A stretch of DNA of 12,596 nucleotides from an uncultured Clostridia bacterium (lineage in GTDB: Bacteria > Bacillota > Clostridia > Christensenellales > UBA1242), in NCBI GenBank assembly GCA_947627585.1, contig CANQWP010000016.1, positions 1-12,596 on the forward strand. Direction: 5' to 3'. Both the position numbers and the translations under genes were made by a program. Numbering within the stretch: the stretch's first letter is position 1; the number at the start of each line of letters is the position of its first letter. Shown piece after piece: positions 5,378 through 11,536 of this stretch. The notes under the pieces were generated by a model. It was not told the origin of the DNA and ran no database searches. It saw only the letters and a list, made by a program, of their open reading frames with translations.

Positions 5378-7692
5378 TCTCTTCGCAAACTTTCAACAGG
5401 GTCAAGTTTGGCGGCTTTGGAGGCAGGGTAGAGGCCGGAAAGCATGCTGATCAGCACCGCCACGCCAATGGCAATCACGAAATAATACCAGCGATATGAA
5501 ATTGGCGCCATTCCGATTGTGGACGTCAAAATCAGCCAAACGACAAACGTGAGCAGCAGGTTGAACACAATGCCGACGACTCCGGACAACAGTCCGACAA
5601 GGAAGCTCTCGGAGGTGAAAATGCGTTTGATGTCCTTTCTTCTTGCACCGATGCTTTTGAGAACGCCGATTTCTTTTGTGCGCTCGGTGACGCTCATATA
5701 GAGCACCACCAAGATCATCATGGCGGAAACCAAAAGAGAGATGCAGGAGATGACGATCAGAGACGTTCCAATGACGGACGTCATGTTGTTGAACATGCCA
5801 CCGATGGACATTTCAATTGAGGTTGTGTATTTTCCAATTTCAACAGTTTTGATATATTCAGTGATGGCGTCAGTGATTTCTTCGCTTGGGGTGTGGACAT
5901 AATAGACATTTTCTTTCAATCTTTCACCTTGAACGGCCTCAAAAAGCGTTTGGAAGAACTCGAAATCGATATACATTGTCGTGATGCCGTTGATGACGGA
6001 AGTGTCCATAACACCGGTCAATTCAAGATTATAATCTTTCTGCCTGTAATCGAATTCTGTTCCGTCAGTGAATTTGAAATATATGTCAAGTTCAATATTG
6101 TCGCCATTATCGTCAAAGATGGTGTTTTGTTGAAGATAGTCATAAATTTCTCTTGACAGCATAATTCCGCCGTCTTTTGTGGACATCTCGCCTTCAAGAA
6201 CTTTTGTGTCTGTGTAGTAAGGCGGGGTGGTGTACAAGAAAGAGACCGCTCCACTCAAAAGCCCTTGTTTGAGAAGGTCAACAGAAGTTTGGCTGTAATC
6301 AGCGTCAATTTGCTGTGGGTTATAGACAAATTTTGCATCAAGCACAGTTGTCAACATAAAAAGGCCTGGGGTGAGGACCTCGTCTTTGTTCTCTTCAGTG
6401 ATTTGGAATAGTGTTTTGACTTTCTTTTCTTCATAGAGCCTTTTTAAATAGTTGTTCAAGCCTTCGTGATGGACAGGGGTTTCTGGAATTGTGTCATCAT
6501 CATAGCCATTCAAGAGTTTGTCGAGGTCTTCATCTTCGATTCCGCCTTGATATATAAAGCCCTTCATGAGTGCCTCCAGGCCGGTGCCCATGTCATCTGG
6601 AAGTTTTCGAATTGTGGCAATGTTCGGGTCGGAATAGGACTTCATTGTGTCGTCAATAAAGTCGGTGATGCCGGTCGAGAAGCACATCATCAAAATCAAA
6701 CTGCCAATTCCAATCGCCACGCCAAAAGCCATGAGAAAGTTTTTTGTTTTGCTTGCCCACATGTTGTGAAAAGAAAGGCGAATTGCAGAGCGGAACGAGA
6801 GATTCTGTTTGTTTTTGTAGGCGCGGAAACTTTTGCGCTTCTTTTTTCCATCTTCTTGGGTGGCTTCCGCGGAAGATTCCTCTTTTTCAACCTGATTGAT
6901 TGGCTTGACGTTTTTGTTTTTCTTATATTTTTCGTTTTTGTGGTCACCGACAATTCTTCCGTCAAAAATTTCCACAACGCGCGAAGAAACAGATGCCACT
7001 TTTTCGCTGTGGGTGACCATGATGACAAGTTTTCCGTTGTCGGCAATCTCTTTCAAGATTTCCAAAATTTGCATTGAGGTTTGGCTGTCGAGCGCGCCGG
7101 TCGGCTCGTCAGCAATTATGATTTCTGGGTCATTGATGAGCGCTCGCGCAATGGCAACGCGTTGTTTTTGTCCGCCGGAAAGTTGGGTCGGCTTTTTCTT
7201 CAAGTGTTCTTTCAGTCCCACGCGCTCCAAAATTTTTGTGGCGCGGTCAACTTTTTCTTTTTCGGCCACATTTGAAAGGGTGAGGGAGAGCGTGACATTG
7301 TCCAAAATGGAGAGGTGAGAAATCAAGTTGAAAGACTGAAAAACAAAGCCGACGTGATTTTTGCGATATTTGTCCAACTCCTTGTCTGTGAGCGTGCGCA
7401 AATTTTGTCCGCCAGAAATGATGTCGCCAGAAAAATCGCTGTCAAGTCCGCCAATAAGATTCATGAGCGTGGACTTTCCGCTGCCGCTTTCGCCGACAAT
7501 GGAGACAAGTTCTCCCTTGAAAAATTCGGCGTTGACGTCATAGAGCGCTTGGAAAGTCTCTTTGTTTGAGAGTTTATAGGACTTGTTGACGTTCACAAGT
7601 CGAAGTTCAGGCTCGGCTTGGGTGGCTTTTGAAGTTCTTGGCTTTTTTGTCACATTTTTTTCTTGATTTTTCATATTTTCTTCTTGTGCCAT
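5374..7692 (-). CDS. ABC transporter, fused ATPase and MacB/FtsX-type permease
   Basis: The 772-residue protein has an ABC ATPase at 30-255: Walker A GESGSGKST (67-75), Q-loop VFQS, signature LSGGQ (171-175), Walker B IIIADEPTG (191-199) and H-loop His228. A charged Lys/Glu-rich linker (250-300) leads to TM1 (about 318-340). A large extracytoplasmic region (about 345-640) follows, then three helices (about 642-666, 695-724, 736-755) with the family segment ERTKEIGVLKSIGARRKDI and the end GLYPASKAAKLDPVESLRRE. This layout is the mechanotransmission type (MacB/LolCDE/FtsX); homodimers act on lipoproteins, peptides or antibiotics, and the substrate here is unknown. No membrane-fusion partner or two-component system is adjacent. 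The frame is open to 7962, but the ATG at 7692 has GGAG eight bases upstream and starts just before the ATPase domain. A palindrome at the promoter suggests regulation. Confidence 0.93.
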   Translation of the reverse strand: MAQEENMKNQEKNVTKKPRTSKATQAEPELRLVNVNKSYKLSNKETFQALYDVNAEFFKGELVSIVGESGSGKSTLMNLIGGLDSDFSGDIISGGQNLRTLTDKELDKYRKNHVGFVFQSFNLISHLSILDNVTLSLTLSNVAEKEKVDRATKILERVGLKEHLKKKPTQLSGGQKQRVAIARALINDPEIIIADEPTGALDSQTSMQILEILKEIADNGKLVIMVTHSEKVASVSSRVVEIFDGRIVGDHKNEKYKKNKNVKPINQVEKEESSAEATQEDGKKKRKSFRAYKNKQNLSFRSAIRLSFHNMWASKTKNFLMAFGVAIGIGSLILMMCFSTGITDFIDDTMKSYSDPNIATIRKLPDDMGTGLEALMKGFIYQGGIEDEDLDKLLNGYDDDTIPETPVHHEGLNNYLKRLYEEKKVKTLFQITEENKDEVLTPGLFMLTTVLDAKFVYNPQQIDADYSQTSVDLLKQGLLSGAVSFLYTTPPYYTDTKVLEGEMSTKDGGIMLSREIYDYLQQNTIFDDNGDNIELDIYFKFTDGTEFDYRQKDYNLELTGVMDTSVINGITTMYIDFEFFQTLFEAVQGERLKENVYYVHTPSEEITDAITEYIKTVEIGKYTTSIEMSIGGMFNNMTSVIGTSLIVISCISLLVSAMMILVVLYMSVTERTKEIGVLKSIGARRKDIKRIFTSESFLVGLLSGVVGIVFNLLLTFVVWLILTSTIGMAPISYRWYYFVIAIGVAVLISMLSGLYPASKAAKLDPVESLRRE

Positions 7693-7723
7693 TTCTTTTT
7701 CTCCAAAAAAACTTGTCATTATT

Positions 7724-7766
7724 TTATGCAATATGCATAATAACAAAATTTTGCCATAAAAGTCAA
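7724..7766 (-). promoter_or_regulatory. ABC transporter promoter with overlapping palindromic operator candidate
   Basis: On the - strand, -35 TTGACT (7761-7766), an 18-base spacer and -10 TATTAT (7737-7742) form a plausible sigma-A promoter. A perfect inverted repeat, TTATGCA-ATA-TGCATAA (7724-7740), overlaps the -10 element and the predicted transcription start. A dimeric repressor bound there would block RNA polymerase. The regulator is not in the window. Confidence 0.5.
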
Positions 7767-7794
7767 ATAAATGAAAGTCAATCAAAAATTTTTG

Positions 7795-7823
7795 TTGTGT
7801 TTTGAAAATGTTTGTGATATAAT
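7795..7823 (+). promoter_or_regulatory. Promoter of the heavy-metal exporter gene
   Basis: A perfect -10 TATAAT (7818-7823) is preceded by TGA (extended -10). A weak -35 TTGTGT (7795-7800) lies 17 bases upstream. The GGGGGAG ribosome binding site follows before the GTG at 7846. The extended -10 TTTGTGATA context is shared with the LRR gene promoter. Confidence 0.6.
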
Positions 7824-7845
7824 GTGAAAACTTTGGGGGAGAGCA

Positions 7846-8904
7846 GTGGGAAAAATCTTTGCGGACAGCCTTTATGATGCCGTGATTGACAGTTTGAAAA
7901 TTCTGCCAATTCTTTTTCTTGCCTATCTTCTTGTTTCGCTGCTTTCTCATGACCACAGCCACCGATTTTCCAAACTTCTGTCAAAAAAGAGCAAAGCAAG
8001 TCCGCTTTTGGCTTCTTTTTTGGGGTGCGTGCCACAATGCGGCTTTTCTTCGGTCGTTGCGGAGTTTTATTCTCACGGTGCGGTCACTTTGGGCACACTG
8101 ATTGCTGTCTTTGTGGCCACAAGTGACGAGGCCATTCCAATCATGATTTCTCAGCCGTCAAAAATTTTGGATATGCTTGTTTTGATTGCGGTCAAAGTGG
8201 GTCTGGCAATCTTTTGGGGATATGCGATTGACCTTTCCGTCAAAGCGTTCCGGGCGGCAAAGGCGCGAGGCAAGCAAAAACAGCTGCATGAAAAAGCAAA
8301 TGTTCATTTGAGCACTGAAAAAGAAGAAGATTCTATCAAAAACGCGCAGCCGGGCGAAGAAACAGCCCATCTTCACGAGCATCATCATGAATGCGGGCAC
8401 ATTCACAGCGAGTTTTGTGAAGATGACTGCGGCTACGAGCACGGAGACTGCTGCGTGAACAACGTTTTTCTTGATGCCTTTTTGCACACTTTCAACATTT
8501 TGATTTACATTTTTGTCGCAACGTTTGCGCTTTCCTTTGTTTATGCTTGCGTCAAAGAGTTTGGCGGAGAGAGCGCAATCCAAGCCCTTTTGAACACAAA
8601 TGTCTATCTTCAAATTTTCATCGCAAGCCTGATTGGGCTCTTTCCAAATTGCGCATCGTCGGTTTTGCTTGTGCAATCATATATTGGCACGCAGTTCCAG
8701 GGGCAAACAGTGCAAATTCTTTCCTTTCCAGCGCTTGTGGCCGGGCTCACAGCGGGGGCGGGCGTTGGGCTTGTGATTTTGTTCACAAAAAACAAAAAAC
8801 ACATGCTCACAAATGTCGGCATCATGATTTTGCAATATTGCATTGGGGTTGTGAGCGGGCTTTTGTGTTTGGGCGTCATGCTTGCTTGCGGAATTGCAAT
8901 TTAA
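7846..8904 (+). CDS. Putative 10-TM heavy-metal/arsenic exporter (ArsP_2-like) with His/Cys-rich loop
   Basis: This 352-residue polytopic membrane protein resembles the family annotated as putative 10TM heavy-metal exporters (ArsP_2). Two half-motifs mark it: LGCVPQCGFSSVVAEFYSHG (59-78) followed by LGTLIAVFVATSDEAIPIM (82-100) in the first half, and GLFPNCASSVLLVQSYIG (264-281) followed by AGLTAGAGVGLVILF (299-313) in the second. Between the halves is a charged loop (about 137-207) ending in a dense metal-ligand cluster at 175-203 with seven His, five Cys and many acidic residues. A smaller HDHSH lies at 35-39. The GTG start has GGGGGAG upstream and its own promoter; a terminator follows, so it is monocistronic. 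The substrate is unproven; the ligands favour a soft or borderline metal such as Zn, Ni, Cu or Cd, or arsenite. Confidence 0.82.
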   Translation: MGKIFADSLYDAVIDSLKILPILFLAYLLVSLLSHDHSHRFSKLLSKKSKASPLLASFLGCVPQCGFSSVVAEFYSHGAVTLGTLIAVFVATSDEAIPIMISQPSKILDMLVLIAVKVGLAIFWGYAIDLSVKAFRAAKARGKQKQLHEKANVHLSTEKEEDSIKNAQPGEETAHLHEHHHECGHIHSEFCEDDCGYEHGDCCVNNVFLDAFLHTFNILIYIFVATFALSFVYACVKEFGGESAIQALLNTNVYLQIFIASLIGLFPNCASSVLLVQSYIGTQFQGQTVQILSFPALVAGLTAGAGVGLVILFTKNKKHMLTNVGIMILQYCIGVVSGLLCLGVMLACGIAI

Positions 8905-8910
8905 AAAACA

Positions 8911-8947
8911 AAAAAATCACTTCATTTGGAGTGATTTTGTTTTTTTT
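8911..8947. terminator. Bidirectional Rho-independent terminator
   Basis: Arms 8913-8923 and 8928-8938 form an 11-bp stem (AAAATCACTTC/GGAGTGATTTT, one G-U pair) with an ATTT loop, followed by G and eight T on the + strand after the exporter gene. The A-rich stretch 8903-8916 gives a T-run in the opposite direction, so it also suits the convergent gene ending at 8962. Confidence 0.85.
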
Positions 8948-8961
8948 GATAACAGAAAATT

Positions 8962-9213
8962 TCAGCCATTCAAGCCGTCAGCCTGACGTTGCATGTTTTC
9001 CACGATGATGTCCTGAATGTCGCCAAGCCCGTCACAATATTCCAAAACTTTCCATGGCGTGTTTGTGTGAAAATGAAGCTTGATGAGTTCATCGTCGCCA
9101 ACAACAAGAAGACAATCGCCCTCAATGTTTTTTGTTATGTAGTCCTTGATTTTCTCGTCCGACAAATTTTTTCCTTCAATCAAAAGTTGTGTGTCAAATT
9201 TATATTCAATCAT
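8962..9213 (-). CDS. Stand-alone FakA/YloV-type middle domain protein
   Basis: The 83-residue protein aligns with the region following the DAK2 kinase domain in fatty acid kinase FakA (YloV). Matching features are a short N-terminal strand (family YGYCTEF, here EYKFDTQLL), GKNLSDEKIKDYI, GDCLLVVGDDELIKLHFHTN (family GDSLVVVGDDELIKVHVHTN), PWKVLEYCDGLGDIQDI and the ending VENMQRQ. No ATP-binding DAK2 domain and no C-terminal FakB-binding domain are present, so it cannot be a kinase by itself. The HxHT pair is kept, while the Cys of the CTE segment, thought to help bind metal in FakA, is absent. The ATG at 9213 has GGAG upstream, and the gene ends at a strong terminator, so it looks intact rather than a fragment. 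Its role is unknown; a regulator or partner in fatty-acid phosphorylation is a guess. Confidence 0.7.
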   Translation of the reverse strand: MIEYKFDTQLLIEGKNLSDEKIKDYITKNIEGDCLLVVGDDELIKLHFHTNTPWKVLEYCDGLGDIQDIIVENMQRQADGLNG

Positions 9214-9421
9214 TTTTTTGCTCCTTTTTTGTTTTTTTTAATTAAAACATTTAAAATCTTTTTTCATTCGCTATTTTCTGGCGAAAAAATGTTTTTTAAA
9301 TGTCTAATTTTGATTTTTTTTGTGTATTTTTTTGAATTATCTGTTTATTTTGTTTGAATTTTATTTTTTATTTATTTTTTTGTCTTTTTTAATATTTTTT
9401 TGTCTTTTTTTTGTGTAATTT
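9214..9421. other. Extremely T-rich intergenic region with direct and inverted repeats
   Basis: No coding potential is visible in this 208-base gap, which is overwhelmingly T on the + strand (A on the - strand, the sense of both flanking genes). It contains two copies of ATTTTTTTGTCTTTTTT (9374-9390 and 9394-9410). It also has a nested inverted repeat: outer arms 9247-9256 and 9294-9303 (ACATTTAAAA/TTTTAAATGT), inner arms TTCGC/GCGAA (9267-9271 / 9281-9285). The hairpin could end the DivIVA-like transcript or sit in the leader of the FakA-like gene. No convincing consensus promoter was found. Confidence 0.55.
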
Positions 9422-10051
9422 TTAAAGACCGTCATTATAAAAATCAAACGCTTTCATGATTTCTGCCAAATCCTCTGTTGGGTTAAGGGCTTCTTCAAAG
9501 CTGAATCCGCTTTCGCTGACCGGAACATCTTTCAAAGTTTTTCGAGTGGTTTGAATGTGGACCTCGTGCATTGGCGCTTCTTGTTTTCTGTGGTCTTGCA
9601 TCTTGCTGAGCAGAAGGCGCATGCTGTCGTTGTTTGAGAAGATTGGCTGGGTGATGTTGTTCATTTTTTCAAAAGTGGTTCTGTAGTTTTCAATCATGCT
9701 TGAAAATTCGTTCATAATCTCTTCAAAATTCTGGTCGCGCATGATGGAAGGGAATCTTATGTTCAGTTCTCTCACCAAAAGTTCAAGTTTGTTCATGATG
9801 AGCGTGTTGAAATTGTTTGAGCCTTCTTCTTGAAATTTCTTTGCCTTCTCAAACATTGAAAGGGCGTTCAAGATGTTTTTTTCTTTGCTTTCAAGTTCGC
9901 TTTTTTCGTTCTTCATGTCCAAAATGCGCTTTTCGCTTTCAAGCGCTTTCAATTTTTCTTCCATCAATTTGGCTTCATAGCTTGCTTTCATGCGCTTGAT
10001 GTATGAGTCAACTTCAGCGCGGTTGTATCCATTTATTTCTTGCGAAAACAT
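9422..10051 (-). CDS. DivIVA-like coiled-coil protein
   Basis: The N-terminus FSQEINGYNRAEVDSYIKRM matches the DivIVA/GpsB lipid-binding signature (F..x..GYxxxEVDxFl). A strongly charged coiled coil follows (about 15-75). Residues 80-209 are mostly helical without a recognised domain, with an acidic C-terminus. DivIVA-family proteins bind curved membrane at poles and septa and recruit cell-wall or division factors. The frame is open to 10339, but only the ATG at 10051 gives a normal DivIVA start (209 residues); GGAG lies 11 bases upstream, a long spacing. The first 19 bases overlap the end of the upstream membrane-protein gene, so the two are probably translated together. Whether this is the main DivIVA or a paralogue cannot be told from the window. 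Confidence 0.75.
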   Translation of the reverse strand: MFSQEINGYNRAEVDSYIKRMKASYEAKLMEEKLKALESEKRILDMKNEKSELESKEKNILNALSMFEKAKKFQEEGSNNFNTLIMNKLELLVRELNIRFPSIMRDQNFEEIMNEFSSMIENYRTTFEKMNNITQPIFSNNDSMRLLLSKMQDHRKQEAPMHEVHIQTTRKTLKDVPVSESGFSFEEALNPTEDLAEIMKAFDFYNDGL

Positions 10052-10536
10052 ATCACTAAAATCTCCAACAACAATAATAACAAAAATGGGACAAGAAAAG
10101 CAATCAAAATTGAGAGATTTATCAAATTTTTTGTGTAAAGAAGGCAAAAAAGCGCCACGTATAATGTCGAAAAAGCAATAATCAAATGAAATTTTTGCCC
10201 GCTGAAGACATATGTCGTGACTGAGGCGAGCATAATGGCGAGAGAAAGATAATAGGGCGCATAAATGGCCGTGTTTGTCAACAAAAAGACGTGCCCGGCG
10301 ATTCCAATGCCAAAGAGCAGTGTGCCGAGATACAGACAACTGTCATATTTGAAAAGGGCGCTTTTGATCAGTTCAATCCCGCCGACAAAAATGCAAAATC
10401 CGAAAAACCAAAGTGACGGAATTTTGATCCAAAAGACCGAAATGAAAATGTATGCAAGAAACATCAAGAAAAAAAGCAGGGTTGCTGTCCTTAGAACCGT
10501 GCTTTTCTTAATTCCAAAAATTCGCCCTTTCGCCAT
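10033..10536 (-). CDS. Six-helix membrane protein of unknown function
   Basis: The 167-residue protein has about six hydrophobic segments (15-36, 40-58, 66-85, 92-110, 115-134, 141-163), a basic N-terminus (MAKGRIFGIKKS) and a basic end (CFRKK). No family motif was recognised. It lies between lgt (36 bases upstream) and the DivIVA-like gene, which it overlaps by 19 bases, so membrane anchoring or partnering with the DivIVA-like protein is an inference from position alone. No clear ribosome binding site precedes the ATG. An AATAAT six bases upstream resembles a -10 element but lacks a matching -35. The short gap from lgt suggests readthrough from the lgt promoter. Confidence 0.75.
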   Translation of the reverse strand: MAKGRIFGIKKSTVLRTATLLFFLMFLAYIFISVFWIKIPSLWFFGFCIFVGGIELIKSALFKYDSCLYLGTLLFGIGIAGHVFLLTNTAIYAPYYLSLAIMLASVTTYVFSGQKFHLIIAFSTLYVALFCLLYTKNLINLSILIAFLVPFLLLLLLEILVICFRKK

Positions 10537-10572
10537 GAATCTATTATTTTCAAGAATAATTTTATTTAAACC

Positions 10573-11451
10573 TTAAAAATCTTGTTTGATGATGTCAATC
10601 ATTTTGTCAACAGTGTCTTTTTTGCGAAATTTGTGATAAATTTTTTGAAAAACTTTATTCTTTATGGCAAAGAAAATCAAAAGTGCAAGGCCGCACGCAA
10701 TGAAAAGCAGGCTCAAAACTTGAGAAAATCTTGCCGTTCCAAGCGGGACGCTGTCCGTGCGCATGCCTTCAATGAAATATCTCACAATGCCATACATGAC
10801 AAGATATAGGGCGGCCAAAGTGCCATTTTGCTTGATTTTCGAAAGGTGGAGCAGGAGCATGAGAATGGTGAAAATCACGACATTCAAAAGGCTTTCATAG
10901 AAAAATGTCGCATGATGCCAGCCGCTTCCAGAGCAAGTGCATTCTGTCATGCTGCAATGGTCAATGTAAACAGCAAATGGAAACCATTGCCAGGCGGGGT
11001 CGGTGACGGGATAGCCATACGCTTCTTGATTGAAAAAGTTTCCCCATCTTCCAAGCGCTTGACCAATTGCGAGCGCCGGAACAAGAACGTCAGCAAGTGC
11101 AAGAAAGCTCTTTTTGTGAATGAGGCAATAAAGCAGCAGTGCAGACGCTCCGCCAATCAGTCCGCCATAGAAAATCAGTCCGCCATTCCAGATTGCGATC
11201 GCATCAAGAAATGAGTGAAAGCGCTCGATATAGGTGAAAACATAACAAAGTCTTGCGCCAATGATGCAAAAAGGAATGACATAGCACGCCATTGTCAAAA
11301 TGTCCTCAGTTTTAAGGCCTCGTTTTTTGGCGTTTTTGCACGCAACAAGCACGCCCAAAAGATATCCCAAGGCGCTTATGATGCCATAAAATCGAATTTC
11401 GTGACCAAAAAGGTAAAAGCCTTCTGGAATTGAAAGAGCCATGTTTTGCAT
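10573..11451 (-). CDS. lgt: Lgt, phosphatidylglycerol--prolipoprotein diacylglyceryl transferase
   Basis: Lgt transfers diacylglycerol to the lipobox Cys of prolipoproteins at the membrane. The 292-residue protein has about seven helices and the family motifs HEIRFYGI, GGLIFYGGLIGG, the signature GRWGNFFNQEAYG, ATFFYES and YGIVRYFIEGMR. The loop before FYES contains HCSMTECTCSGSGWHH, a short Cys/His-rich insert. A Tyr stands where E. coli has His103 (GGxxFHGG), a change common in Gram-positive homologues as far as I recall. The frame is open to 11631, but upstream codons do not resemble Lgt. The ATG at 11451 lacks a ribosome binding site and lies six bases after a -10 element; the ATG at 11442 is the alternative start. 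Confidence 0.92.
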   Translation of the reverse strand: MQNMALSIPEGFYLFGHEIRFYGIISALGYLLGVLVACKNAKKRGLKTEDILTMACYVIPFCIIGARLCYVFTYIERFHSFLDAIAIWNGGLIFYGGLIGGASALLLYCLIHKKSFLALADVLVPALAIGQALGRWGNFFNQEAYGYPVTDPAWQWFPFAVYIDHCSMTECTCSGSGWHHATFFYESLLNVVIFTILMLLLHLSKIKQNGTLAALYLVMYGIVRYFIEGMRTDSVPLGTARFSQVLSLLFIACGLALLIFFAIKNKVFQKIYHKFRKKDTVDKMIDIIKQDF

Positions 11452-11457
11452 GAAATA

Positions 11458-11487
11458 AGTATAAAAGAAAAAAATGAGCGGTGTCAA
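11458..11487 (-). promoter_or_regulatory. lgt promoter, possibly giving a leaderless transcript
   Basis: On the - strand a consensus -35 TTGACA (11482-11487) is separated by 18 bases from TATACT (11458-11463). Only six bases separate the -10 from the ATG at 11451, so transcription would begin at or next to the start codon. This fits the missing ribosome binding site. Confidence 0.6.
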
Positions 11488-11536
11488 ACAAAAATGACAA
11501 GAAGCCCATTTTTTTGTTTTTTGTTGTGAAGGAAAA

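Noticed and set aside
6466..7077. A 203-codon open frame on the + strand inside the ABC transporter
   Set aside because: It mirrors the ABC coding strand, which carries unmistakable Walker and signature motifs; no ribosome binding site or family similarity.
7693..7962. N-terminal extension of the ABC transporter by 90 codons
   Set aside because: It crosses the divergent promoter region and the start of the exporter gene; the ATG at 7692 has a good ribosome binding site.
9361..9420. CRISPR-like or tandem array in the T-rich gap
   Set aside because: Only two low-complexity copies with no unique spacers; more likely homopolymer expansion.
10052..10339. N-terminal extension of the DivIVA-like gene
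   Set aside because: It lies entirely in the overlapping membrane-protein gene; the DivIVA signature must be at the N-terminus, as it is from 10051.
11491..11515. Terminator between the Rho-like gene and lgt
   Set aside because: Only a weak 7-bp A/T stem (AAAAATG/CATTTTT) with a 10-base loop; not convincing.
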